A stretch of 13,938 bases of DNA from JAUZPB01 sp037140715 (GTDB lineage Bacteria; Bacteroidota; Ignavibacteria; Ignavibacteriales; SURF-24): the NCBI GenBank assembly GCA_037140715.1, contig JBAXDX010000076.1, positions 1 through 13,938 of the forward strand, given 5' to 3'. The translations under genes and the position numbers were made by a program. Shown here piece by piece: positions 8,328 to 13,850 of this stretch (the first letter of the stretch is position 1; each line of letters opens with the position of its first letter). The notes below the pieces were generated by a model that did not search any database, was not told where the DNA came from, and was given only the letters and a program-made list of their open reading frames with translations.

Positions 8328-8897
8328 CTATCTGTGACAAGCCCAGCAATTATCAGGACCATTTTTAACATTTTTTATATATGGAAGCATCACTGACGCA
8401 TTCCTGTGGCAGTTTAAGCAAGCCGACATTACAAAGGTATTCATCTGTTCTGCAACATCCATATTCTGAATCTCGCCATGGCACGTCTGGCATTTAATAT
8501 TGCGGTTAACATGTATGCTATGATTGAAATAAACAAAATCCGGCACCTTGTGAATCCTCTTCCATTCGAGGGGCTTACCGGTTTCATAATATTTCGTAAG
8601 TTTGATAATTTCCGGCCTGTCCTTTCTGGCAATTGAATGACAGTTCATACAAATGCTGACAGAAGGGATTACTGCATGACGTGATTTATCAACGCCTGTA
8701 TGACAATACTTACAATCAACCGCCATAGTCCCTGCATGTAATTTATGCGAAAATTTAACAGGCTGCTCCGGCGCGTATCCTACGCCATCTCTCTCAGCCC
8801 TTGAAATATAGTAAGTTACAGACATGGAAGATAATATGACAAAGATGGTAACCGGCAGGCGAACCTTTAGTATATAGTCAAGTACAGTTTTTTTCAT
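8328..8897 (-). CDS. actA: ACIII subunit ActA, pentaheme cytochrome c
   Basis: A 189-residue protein with an N-terminal signal anchor (about 13-32) and five CxxCH heme sites: CKYCH 62-66, CMNCH 83-87, CQTCH 136-140, CLNCH 160-164 and CWACH 184-188, the last two residues from the end. Additional histidines (for example FSHKLHAG at 49-56 and FNHSIHV near 124-130) can serve as second axial ligands, as in cytochrome c7-like proteins. Five hemes is the number known for ActA of alternative complex III, where it passes electrons from ActB toward the cytochrome acceptor. It is the first gene of the operon; the start ATG is preceded by AGG at suitable distance. The gene order that follows (actB, C, DE, F) makes the assignment firm. 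Confidence 0.94.
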   Translation of the reverse strand: MKKTVLDYILKVRLPVTIFVILSSMSVTYYISRAERDGVGYAPEQPVKFSHKLHAGTMAVDCKYCHTGVDKSRHAVIPSVSICMNCHSIARKDRPEIIKLTKYYETGKPLEWKRIHKVPDFVYFNHSIHVNRNIKCQTCHGEIQNMDVAEQMNTFVMSACLNCHRNASVMLPYIKNVKNGPDNCWACHR

Positions 8898-9086
8898 TTG
8901 CTACCTAAGACTAAGGATTTTAAAATATACCAGTCTGAATTTATCTGCCCGGATAAATTCAGATTAGTAAATCTCATATAAGAGTATTGATACTGAACAG
9001 ATGTCATGTTATTTAATTTTTAATGGGGATGATATATATACAGGGCACGATAAAAATAAGAGCCTGACTGCTACAAAACAAATTAC
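8898..9086 (-). promoter_or_regulatory. Leader and promoter region of the ACIII operon
   Basis: This 189-nt gap separates the MORN-repeat gene from actA and should carry the operon promoter if the two are transcribed separately. I see no convincing consensus. A weak candidate on the minus strand is TTGTTT near 9081-9076 and TATTTT 17 nt further on. Two dyads stand out: the hairpin at 8932-8965, listed separately, and agtat-tg-atact at 8983-8994, which could be a regulator site. Confidence 0.4.
8932..8965 (-). promoter_or_regulatory. Strong hairpin in the actA 5' leader
   Basis: The arms tctgaatttatc (8934-8945) and gataaattcaga (8952-8963) are perfect 12-bp reverse complements around a 6-nt loop. 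The stem extends by one G-T pair and one A-T pair to 8932 and 8965. On the minus strand it is not followed by a T run, so it does not look like a terminator for the MORN gene. It sits 35 nt before the actA start, where it could be an operator or a leader RNA structure. Confidence 0.65.
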
Positions 9087-9485
9087 TTAATCTGAGAGGC
9101 TGGTTCTTATTACTCTGCCCAATTTATCGAATTCTCTTCTGGAAGTTAAAACTCCATCCTTATAATAGCGTTCGCTCTTTACTTCACCGGATTCATAATA
9201 CCATTTAGACAATCCGGTAAGCTGGTCATCGTGGTAAAACTCACGGGCCTTTAAATTGCCATTTTCATAATAATAATTTGCAATACCATCAAGTTTTCCA
9301 TCCACGTAAAATGTTTCAGCCTTTATTAGACCGCTTTCATAATGCCATTTCCTTAATTCATATTTCGAAGTATCATCATCTGATTTTTTATTATGCCCTG
9401 AATTATTAACGTCATCATGTTTGTTAAAACGATATATCCTGACTTTAACATAATCCTTTATTCTCTTAATAATGCTGTATATCAT
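9087..9485 (-). CDS. MORN-repeat variant protein (YwqK-like)
   Basis: A 132-residue protein whose second half contains three tandem repeats of about 23-24 residues (roughly 47-69, 70-93 and 94-116), each built as W/Y-Y-ES/N-G-x-hydrophobic-K-x-E-x-x-Y-x-D-G-x-L. This is the MORN_2 variant repeat, often annotated as a YwqK-family antitoxin although the name says little about function. The first 40 residues are basic then acidic and low in complexity. There is no signal peptide or membrane helix. The ribosome site AAAGGAG stands only about 2 nt before the ATG, as also seen for the cbpA gene nearby. No partner toxin is adjacent; it lies upstream of, and in the same direction as, actA. Its role is unknown, perhaps binding of a partner through the beta-hairpin repeats. 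Confidence 0.8.
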   Translation of the reverse strand: MIYSIIKRIKDYVKVRIYRFNKHDDVNNSGHNKKSDDDTSKYELRKWHYESGLIKAETFYVDGKLDGIANYYYENGNLKAREFYHDDQLTGLSKWYYESGEVKSERYYKDGVLTSRREFDKLGRVIRTSLSD

Positions 9486-9783
9486 ATCTCCTTTAGCCTT
9501 TAATGAATTAACTCATGTTACTCACAAAAATTTCAGAACTGTAATTCTTATGATTAACCATGATCATTTCATGCTGACAGTATATCTACTTCACAAACCT
9601 TCCCTTATTCATCCTGTCTCCAGCTTATTTTTGAATGAAAAATAATTCAATAAAAATCAAATGTCAACCTGAAATCATGCTTTACTTCATCAGTGTTTCA
9701 GACTAAGGCATTTTGTTTATTGGTTCCGGGATGAAAGATTCGGAAAATTACTTCAGCTAAATTCTTTTCCCGACTGATAAGCT
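9486..9783. other. Divergent intergenic region
   Basis: About 300 nt between the divergently read MORN gene and trmO, so promoters for both should lie here; I see no clear consensus for either. It contains one copy of a dispersed repeat (9550-9580) whose inverted partner is at 13694-13726, and an AT-only dyad near 9629-9649 (ttattttt-gaatg-aaaaataa). No small gene is evident. Confidence 0.5.
9550..9580 (+). repeat. Dispersed repeat, copy 1 (inverted relative to 13694-13726)
   Basis: The segment starts atgattaaccatgat and ends catgctgacag. The reverse complement of 13694-13726 begins with the same 15 bases and ends catgctgactg, with a 2-nt length difference in the middle. Roughly 28 of 33 positions agree. 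Both copies are intergenic. Confidence 0.7.
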
Positions 9784-9855
9784 TTGTCTTATGATATCTC
9801 CCGCTTATTTAATAAATTTAAACCTGTGGAATATTCTCTAACAACCGGAAAGAAA

Positions 9856-10677
9856 GTGGAACCAGTCTCCTTTGAACCGATAGGCATCTTAAAATCAGAT
9901 ATAAAACATCGCTACGAAGCCCCAAAACAGGGCATACTTGCCGGTAAATCATCAGCTGTTATTCATCTAAATGAAAAACGGAACTTTGAACAGGCTCTTA
10001 AAGACCTGCATGGCTTCGGAAGAATCTGGATAATCTTCTGCTTTCACAAGAATACTAACTGGAAACCAATGGTCAGACCGCCATTATTTTCAGAAAGAAA
10101 AATCGGAGTCTTTGCCACACGCGCACCGTTCAGACCAAATCCGATAGGCATAAGCTGTGTAAAGCTTCTAAATGTCGATGGTCTTAAAGTATATATAACT
10201 GAATCTGATATACTTGACGGCTCACCGATACTCGATATTAAACCATATCTCCCATATTCAGATGCCTTCCCTGACAGTCTTACCGGATGGGCATCTGAAC
10301 AGAACAGAACTAAATACATTGTTAAACTTCATGATAAGGCAAAATATCAAACCGACTGGCTGAAATCTGAAGCCGGAATAAAACTCGAAAACTTTATAAA
10401 CGTCCAGCTCGAATCCGCACCTGCTGACTATTCAAGAAAAAGAATAAAACCTGTTCTGGTTAATGACAGAGAACAACCCGGACAAAATAACTTTATTCTT
10501 GCATACCGGACATGGCGGATTTATTATTCTGTAAATGAATCAGATAAAATCGTTGAGGTAATTATGATTTCTTCAGGCTATCTGAAAGAGGAACTCGAAG
10601 ACTTATCCTGTGATAAGTACTCTGATAAAACCCTTCACCAAAAATTCAATTCTCTTTTTACTGACAACGGCAACTGA
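9856..10677 (+). CDS. trmO: tRNA (N6-threonylcarbamoyladenosine37-N6)-methyltransferase TrmO
   Basis: TrmO (TsaA/YaeB family) uses S-adenosylmethionine to methylate t6A37 of certain tRNAs. The family core is clear: SFEPIGILKSD near the start, GRIWIIFCFH, RPP, GVFATRAPFRPNPIG, then DGSPILDIKPYLPYSD, the last two being the best-conserved blocks. The C-terminal part (RKRIKP ... YRTWRIYYSV ... VIMISSGY) matches the TrmO C-terminal domain. No ATG is available. The frame opens at TTG 9784, with in-frame GTG at 9826 and 9856. I prefer GTG 9856, giving 273 residues, because GGAAAG precedes it and the family homology starts just after it; the TTG start would add 24 residues of no recognisable homology. 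Slightly longer than E. coli TrmO (about 235). Convergent with cbpA. Confidence 0.9.
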   Translation: MEPVSFEPIGILKSDIKHRYEAPKQGILAGKSSAVIHLNEKRNFEQALKDLHGFGRIWIIFCFHKNTNWKPMVRPPLFSERKIGVFATRAPFRPNPIGISCVKLLNVDGLKVYITESDILDGSPILDIKPYLPYSDAFPDSLTGWASEQNRTKYIVKLHDKAKYQTDWLKSEAGIKLENFINVQLESAPADYSRKRIKPVLVNDREQPGQNNFILAYRTWRIYYSVNESDKIVEVIMISSGYLKEELEDLSCDKYSDKTLHQKFNSLFTDNGN

Positions 10678-10714
10678 GACCCTGATTATAATTTCAGGTA
10701 GCTGCCGGTTCATT

Positions 10715-11638
10715 TCATTTTCTTAAATCAGCGAGTTGCCTGAATATTTTTTTCTCCCGTTCCGTAAGTTTCTTTGGAATTATTACATGCAATTTTACAA
10801 ATAAGTCACCCCGCTCCTTCGACTCACTTGATTTAAGCATTCCCATACCGCCGATTCTGAGTTTTTTACCGCTTTCAGTCTCCGGCGGAATGGTTACATT
10901 TATCCTCGTACCGTCAATAGTTCTTAGTTGTTTTTTACCGCCAAGAACAGCTGTATATAAGTCAACATCGAGATCAAGGAATAAATCCCCTTCCTTATGC
11001 TCAAAATACGGATGTTTTTCATATTTAATTGTAAGATAAAGATCGCCGCGGTCACCATTATGAAGTCCTTTTGCCCCCTGGTTTTTCAGCCTGAGTTTCT
11101 TTTCTGCCGGAGTACCCGGTTCTATTTTAACGCGGATAGTCTGGCCGTTAACCGTAATATCACGCTCGCTTCCCTGTAATGCTTCTTCGAGGGAAATTTC
11201 AAGTTCAGATTCATAATCGTGTCCTTTCCGTGCCTGCGGACGGGAGGATTTTGTCTGGCTCTGCCCTCCGCCCATAAACATATTAAAGAAATCAGAAAAA
11301 CCGCCTGACCCGCCAAAAATGTTATCATAATCACCTGAATGTTGCCGCCCGCTACCTGCGGAACGCGAATAGTTGCCGGGTCCGTCATTCTGCCCGAATC
11401 CCGTATTCTGATACTGATTCCAGTTCGCCCCAAGACGGTCATACTTCTTCCTTTTCTCCGGATCGCTCAATACTTCGTTTGCCTCGGAAAGTTCCTTAAA
11501 TTTATCTTCGGCAACTTTACTGCCCGGATTTTTATCAGGATGATACTTCTTCGCCAGTCTCCTGAAAGCCTTGCTGATTTCTTCCTTTGTAGCTTTTTTA
11601 TCTACACCAAGAACCGTGTAATAGTCTTTAAAGTCCAT
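10715..11638 (-). CDS. cbpA: CbpA-type J-domain co-chaperone (class B DnaJ)
   Basis: A 307-residue Hsp40. Residues 1-70 form the J domain, opening DYYTVLGVDKKATKEEISKAF, with the HPD signature at 33-35 that stimulates DnaK ATPase. A glycine/phenylalanine-rich linker follows (about 72-135, with FGGSGGFSDFF). The two beta-sandwich C-terminal domains begin near 143 (DYESELEISLEEAL) and end with a dimerisation helix (LTEREKKIFRQLADLRK). The CxxCxGxG zinc-finger repeats of true DnaJ are absent, and the length equals that of E. coli CbpA (about 306), so it is a class B member. It probably assists DnaK in protein folding. AGGAAT lies directly before the ATG. No cbpM partner or dnaK lies nearby. Confidence 0.92.
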   Translation of the reverse strand: MDFKDYYTVLGVDKKATKEEISKAFRRLAKKYHPDKNPGSKVAEDKFKELSEANEVLSDPEKRKKYDRLGANWNQYQNTGFGQNDGPGNYSRSAGSGRQHSGDYDNIFGGSGGFSDFFNMFMGGGQSQTKSSRPQARKGHDYESELEISLEEALQGSERDITVNGQTIRVKIEPGTPAEKKLRLKNQGAKGLHNGDRGDLYLTIKYEKHPYFEHKEGDLFLDLDVDLYTAVLGGKKQLRTIDGTRINVTIPPETESGKKLRIGGMGMLKSSESKERGDLFVKLHVIIPKKLTEREKKIFRQLADLRK

Positions 11639-11696
11639 ATTCCTAACTCAATTTTATTTTGACTGCTAATATAATAAAAAATCCGTCAAGGGCTAA

Positions 11697-11784
11697 AACC
11701 CCGTAACAGTCCGGCAAAGGCAAAGATAAAGTAAAACACAACAAATTCTGCGGGGTTCTCTTCACCTTTATCTTTGCCTTTACC
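11697..11784. repeat. Two interlocking inverted repeats (pseudoknot-like)
   Basis: Pair A: aaccccgtaacag (11697-11709) matches the reverse complement of ctgcggggtt (11748-11757) with a 3-nt bulge. Pair B: aaaggcaaagataaag (11716-11731) is the perfect 16-bp reverse complement of 11766-11781, and 18 of 19 positions match if extended to 11713 and 11784. The left arm of B lies within the loop of A and its right arm outside, so the two pairings cross. The element is 60-150 nt upstream of cbpA. Confidence 0.7.
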
Positions 11785-11913
11785 CGTTCAACGACCTGCG
11801 TTATCATATAAATCATCATAATCACACAAATCATAGTTCAGACAATTTTGCGTAACATGAGTAAGATTATGATTATGAGTAAGCAAAACATCGCTTCCGT
11901 GGTTCAATCTTCA

Positions 11914-11933
11914 CCATGGGTTAAAACCCATGG
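11914..11933. repeat. Perfect 20-nt palindromic element
   Basis: The sequence ccatgggttaaaacccatgg is a 9-bp perfect inverted repeat around a 2-nt centre. It resembles the short REP-like palindromes built on GGGTTnnAACCC found scattered in many bacterial genomes; a related, half-decayed copy lies at 12059-12070. Confidence 0.75.
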
Positions 11934-11949
11934 CTATGAAACCCGCAGC

Positions 11950-12014
11950 AATCATAACTCTCTCCCCTGCCCTCTCTGTGGAATCCGCGTAATCCTTTTA
12001 ATCCGTGATTCAGA
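11950..12014 (+). repeat. 65-nt dispersed direct repeat, copy 1
   Basis: It begins aatcataactc and ends ccgtgattcaga, and matches 13616-13679 in the same orientation with about three differences (one indel, one change in the C/T-rich part and cgcg against cgtg). Inside it, aatccg(c/t)g and aatccgtg form a short internal repeat. Intergenic and not obviously coding. Confidence 0.85.
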
Positions 12015-12058
12015 AAGATGTGACGGACACTGCAAAATGTATTTTTTTCCATTGCCAC

Positions 12059-12070
12059 GGGTTTCAACCC
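12059..12070. repeat. REP-like palindrome, related to 11914-11933
   Basis: The core gggtt-tc-aaccc is a perfect 5-bp dyad preceded by gccac; the expected matching gtggc on the right is replaced by ttagt, so one arm has decayed. With the palindrome at 11914-11933 it brackets the 65-nt repeat. Confidence 0.55.
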
Positions 12071-12273
12071 TTAGTTTACGATATAATAACTTTAACGGCA
12101 GTAATGCTAACAAATATAATTTATTTATGCAATATTTTTTCCGTCAGATTCACATTGAATCCTTAGCGCGGTATTTGCCCTGTACTCACAAAACTTAATT
12201 AGCCTCATTTAATAAATGATAATCCATATAAACTGGCGGGCGGTACAAGAAACAGGGAAGGGAACCGGAGATA

Positions 12274-12298
12274 AAGCCGGCACAGACACAGCCGGCTT
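12274..12298. terminator. GC-rich hairpin, possible weak terminator
   Basis: The arms aagccggc (12274-12281) and gccggctt (12291-12298) are perfect 8-bp complements around a 9-nt loop. The plus strand continues attaattg and the minus strand tatctcc, so there is no real T run. No gene ends nearby, which weakens a terminator reading; it may be just a structured relic. Confidence 0.35.
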
Positions 12299-12468
12299 AT
12301 TAATTGACAAATCAACTTTGGGACGTTGCACGAGGGCGGCGGGTAAGAATAATGCACATTTCATTAATTTCCCGGATTTCTGAAAAGTGCGGGTAAAAGA
12401 CGAAAGAGCAGTACCTGAAAAACAGGAAAATATTCTGTGAATATAACAAATTTGAACAGGCATTTTAG

Positions 12469-12476
12469 TATCTTTG
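12469..12476 (+). promoter_or_regulatory. Bacteroidota-type -7 element before the cassette
   Basis: TATCTTTG matches the Bacteroidota -7 consensus TAnnTTTG and is followed by a short AT-rich leader of about 88 nt to the first ATG. A TTTG at 12451-12454 could act as the -33 element, but the 14-nt gap is shorter than the usual 19-21, so the call is tentative. Confidence 0.35.
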
Positions 12477-12564
12477 CTGAATAATTAACAAAAAAAAACA
12501 GCGATGCCGGCAAAACTATAAATCCGATTTATCTCAGAAAGGAATTAAAGAGAGGAAGTATATA

Positions 12565-12813
12565 ATGAATAAAAATAAAAACGGTATAGAGTTAAAAGCA
12601 AAAGCCACACGGGAAGAAACCATGAAGCTTATTGAGGAAATACCGGAAAAGAGAATGCAGGAAGTAATCGGGCTTCCTGAACCTGTGGCAAAAAGGAAAA
12701 GAAAAAATAATATTCCAAACGAGAAAACAATTAAGTCCATAGAAGAAGCATGTGCAGGGAAGGGCAGGCAGTTTAAATCTCCTGATGCGCTGTTTAGTCA
12801 TCTAAACAAATGA
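12565..12813 (+). CDS. RelB/DUF2281-like antitoxin candidate
   Basis: An 82-residue, highly charged protein. The first half (EETMKLIEEIPEKRMQEVIGL) resembles the LIxxLPEEKLxEVLDF helix found at the start of many small antitoxins. The second half (PNEKTIKSIEEA ... GRQFKSPDALFSHLN) resembles the RelB-type C-terminal toxin-binding segment with its F-x-S-x-D-x-L-F pattern. A good ribosome site (GAGGAAG) stands about 9 nt before the ATG. The stop codon is 1 nt from the start of the DUF4258 gene, so the two are coupled. Family knowledge suggests an antitoxin that binds the next gene product and perhaps its own promoter, but no clear DNA-binding fold is visible. Function is inferred from context and weak similarity. 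Confidence 0.65.
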   Translation: MNKNKNGIELKAKATREETMKLIEEIPEKRMQEVIGLPEPVAKRKRKNNIPNEKTIKSIEEACAGKGRQFKSPDALFSHLNK

Positions 12814-12814
12814 A

Positions 12815-13132
12815 ATGGAAGATATTATTAAGGAAATAAATATAAGGATAAATGAAAAACAGTTCCGTTTTTCATTGCATTCGTTCATGGAAATGGAAGA
12901 TGAGCAGTTTACTACAGATGATGTTGTATCTGCTCTGTCTGGCGGATATGTTCTGGAAAATTATCCGGAACACAGAAGAGGTCCCTGTTGTTTGGTATCA
13001 GGGAATACGAATACAGGGAGACCGGTTCATGTAGTTTGTACAGTTGATAATCCGGTTTTAGTAATTATAACTGTGTACGAACCAAAACCTCCAAAGTTTA
13101 TTACACCTTCAAAAAGGAGCGGAAAATTATGA
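12815..13132 (+). CDS. DUF4258 family protein, putative toxin component
   Basis: A 105-residue protein matching DUF4258: an N-terminal FSLHSFMEMEDEQFTTDDVVSAL block, equivalent to the SxHAxERMxERgIxxxDVxxAL helix of the family, then a Y-P-E-H turn, and a C-terminal sheet with TGRPVHVVCTVDN and VIITVYEPKPPKF. The fold is thought to be RelE/BrnT-like, and the family often occurs in toxin-antitoxin-like pairs. The conserved second-position arginine of the ERM motif is replaced (MEMEDE), so activity is uncertain. It lacks its own ribosome site and overlaps the next gene by 4 nt (ATGA), so expression depends on coupling. Cellular target unknown. Confidence 0.82.
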   Translation: MEDIIKEINIRINEKQFRFSLHSFMEMEDEQFTTDDVVSALSGGYVLENYPEHRRGPCCLVSGNTNTGRPVHVVCTVDNPVLVIITVYEPKPPKFITPSKRSGKL

Positions 13133-13383
13133 AATGCAATATTATCGGATGTACGGGTGAATATGAAAATAAATTAATCCCGCACCTTGCCTGTAAGAAT
13201 GGCAGTTATCTTTTAGTTAAAGATGTCCCTGCAGAAGTCTGCCCGGTTTGCGGGGATACACTTCTGACAAAGGAAACGATTGACATGGTAATGGAAATAC
13301 TAAAGAACGGAAAACCGGAAACAACTATCCCTGCAATGCAATTTAATATGAGAGATGAAACCGGTATGTCAATGGCAGGTTAA
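13129..13383 (+). CDS. YgiT-type zinc-finger protein, putative antitoxin
   Basis: An 84-residue protein with a YgiT-type (MqsA N-terminal-like) zinc finger: Cys3 and Cys8 in a CX4C knuckle (MKCNIIGCTGEYE) and Cys38 and Cys41 in VPAEVCPVCGD, followed by the usual helix (TKETIDMVMEIL). The HTH domain found in full MqsA is absent, so it cannot bind DNA in the MqsA manner. The CX4C version is commonly the partner of a DUF4258 gene, as here. AAGGAG stands 9 nt before the ATG, and the gene overlaps the preceding stop codon. It is likely to neutralise the DUF4258 protein, an inference from the family pairing. Confidence 0.85.
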   Translation: MKCNIIGCTGEYENKLIPHLACKNGSYLLVKDVPAEVCPVCGDTLLTKETIDMVMEILKNGKPETTIPAMQFNMRDETGMSMAG

Positions 13384-13574
13384 ACCTGATATTTTTCAAA
13401 ACCGGTTTTTGATATATTTTCTATATGGCTGTTTATAAGGACTAACTGCTTCGTGTTGATCTGGCGCAGATCCTTTAACAAACGAACATACAGGCGTATT
13501 ACCTCAATATTTTCCCGGGCTGTCTTAATATGCTCCTTTTTCTCTCCTTTACCCTCAGGATCATTCAGTCTTAT
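13380..13574 (-). pseudogene. Truncated four-helix-bundle (Avd-like) gene
   Basis: The minus strand is open for 64 codons between TAA at 13577-13575 and TAA at 13382-13380, with no start codon at its 5' end. The peptide contains KTARENIEVIRLYVRLLKDL and then QINTKQLVLINSHIENISK, a helix pair that looks like the C-terminal half of four-helix-bundle proteins related to Avd of diversity-generating retroelements and to the 23S rRNA intervening-sequence protein. The usual continuation after ISK (about QLTGW) is shortened to TGFEKYQV. The first half of the gene is missing; upstream lies the 64-nt dispersed repeat. No reverse transcriptase or template repeat is in the window. The stop overlaps the zinc-finger stop codon on the other strand. 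Codon use reads as coding. Confidence 0.5.
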
Positions 13575-13615
13575 TTATCTGTATTTTTTGTCTCACTAAT
13601 ATAGGCACAGAGGGT

Positions 13616-13679
13616 AATCATAACTCCCTCCCTGCCCTCTCTGTGGAATCCGTGTAATCCTTTTAATCCGTGATTCAGA
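13616..13679 (+). repeat. 65-nt dispersed direct repeat, copy 2
   Basis: It matches 11950-12014 in the same orientation, with about three differences over 64-65 positions. The two copies are about 1.67 kb apart and bracket the three-gene cassette. This copy starts about 40 nt beyond the broken end of the Avd-like frame. Confidence 0.85.
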
Positions 13680-13693
13680 TTTATATGATAACG

Positions 13694-13726
13694 CAGTCAG
13701 CATGAAAATGAATCATGGTTAATCAT
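13694..13726 (-). repeat. Dispersed repeat, copy 2 (inverted relative to 9550-9580)
   Basis: Read on the minus strand it starts atgattaaccatgat and ends catgctgactg, matching 9550-9580 apart from a 2-nt length difference and a single change near the end. The copies are 4.1 kb apart in opposite orientation. Confidence 0.7.
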
Positions 13727-13796
13727 TTAATCAAAAGAATCACAGTCCGGATGAATTCTGCATAACATGAACAATGTATGTTAATCTGACGGTATT

Positions 13797-13821
13797 GCAG
13801 AGACGCACGGCGTACGTCTGC
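13797..13821. repeat. Imperfect REP-like palindrome
   Basis: gcag at 13797-13800 pairs with ctgc at 13818-13821, and after a 2-nt bulge acg and ac pair with cgt and gt around a short loop. The core agacgcacggcg resembles the dispersed AGACGCACGG...CGTGCGTCT palindromes of many genomes, with the right arm altered. Confidence 0.5.
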
Positions 13822-13850
13822 CGCTGCCGGGGGTTGCGTTCCGGCACCAT

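Larger units (their letters stand above)
11639..12564. other. Repeat-rich intergenic region without a convincing gene
   Basis: About 0.93 kb between cbpA and the toxin-antitoxin-like cassette, with no reading frame that looks protein-coding on either strand. It holds an interlocking pair of inverted repeats (11697-11784), an AT-rich low-complexity stretch with two copies of atgagtaag near 11857-11883, a perfect palindrome (11914-11933), one copy of a 65-nt dispersed repeat (11950-12014), a related palindrome (12059-12070) and a GC-rich hairpin (12274-12298). The cassette promoter lies at its right end. Confidence 0.6.

Noticed and set aside
8315..8371. Upstream ATG at 8371 as the start of the small Tat-like protein
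   Set aside because: It would lie within actA, whereas the ATG at 8314 has a strong ribosome site overlapping the actA stop.
10678..10714. Bidirectional terminator between trmO and cbpA
   Set aside because: Only a 5-bp stem (cctga/tcagg) with a loose AT loop; too weak to call.
11122..11442. 106-codon minus-strand frame inside cbpA
   Set aside because: Out-of-frame shadow of the glycine-rich part of a clear J-domain gene.
11713..11784. Terminator for cbpA or for a plus-strand gene
   Set aside because: The 16-bp inverted repeat has a 34-nt loop, no T run, and lies upstream rather than downstream of cbpA.
11848..12198. 116-codon plus-strand frame
   Set aside because: It runs through the palindrome and the dispersed 65-nt repeat, so its openness reflects repeats; no domain or ribosome site is seen.
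12216..12383. 55-codon plus-strand frame starting at ATG 12216
   Set aside because: No ribosome site and no recognisable features; the codons read through the GC hairpin, so likely chance.
12209..12463. 84-codon minus-strand frame
   Set aside because: Odd composition, no homology recognised and no ribosome site; it covers the hairpin at 12274-12298 in both arms.
12534..12801. Minus-strand frames opposite the RelB-like gene
   Set aside because: Lysine-rich codons read backwards give phenylalanine-rich hydrophobic peptides; the plus-strand gene has a good ribosome site and operon context.
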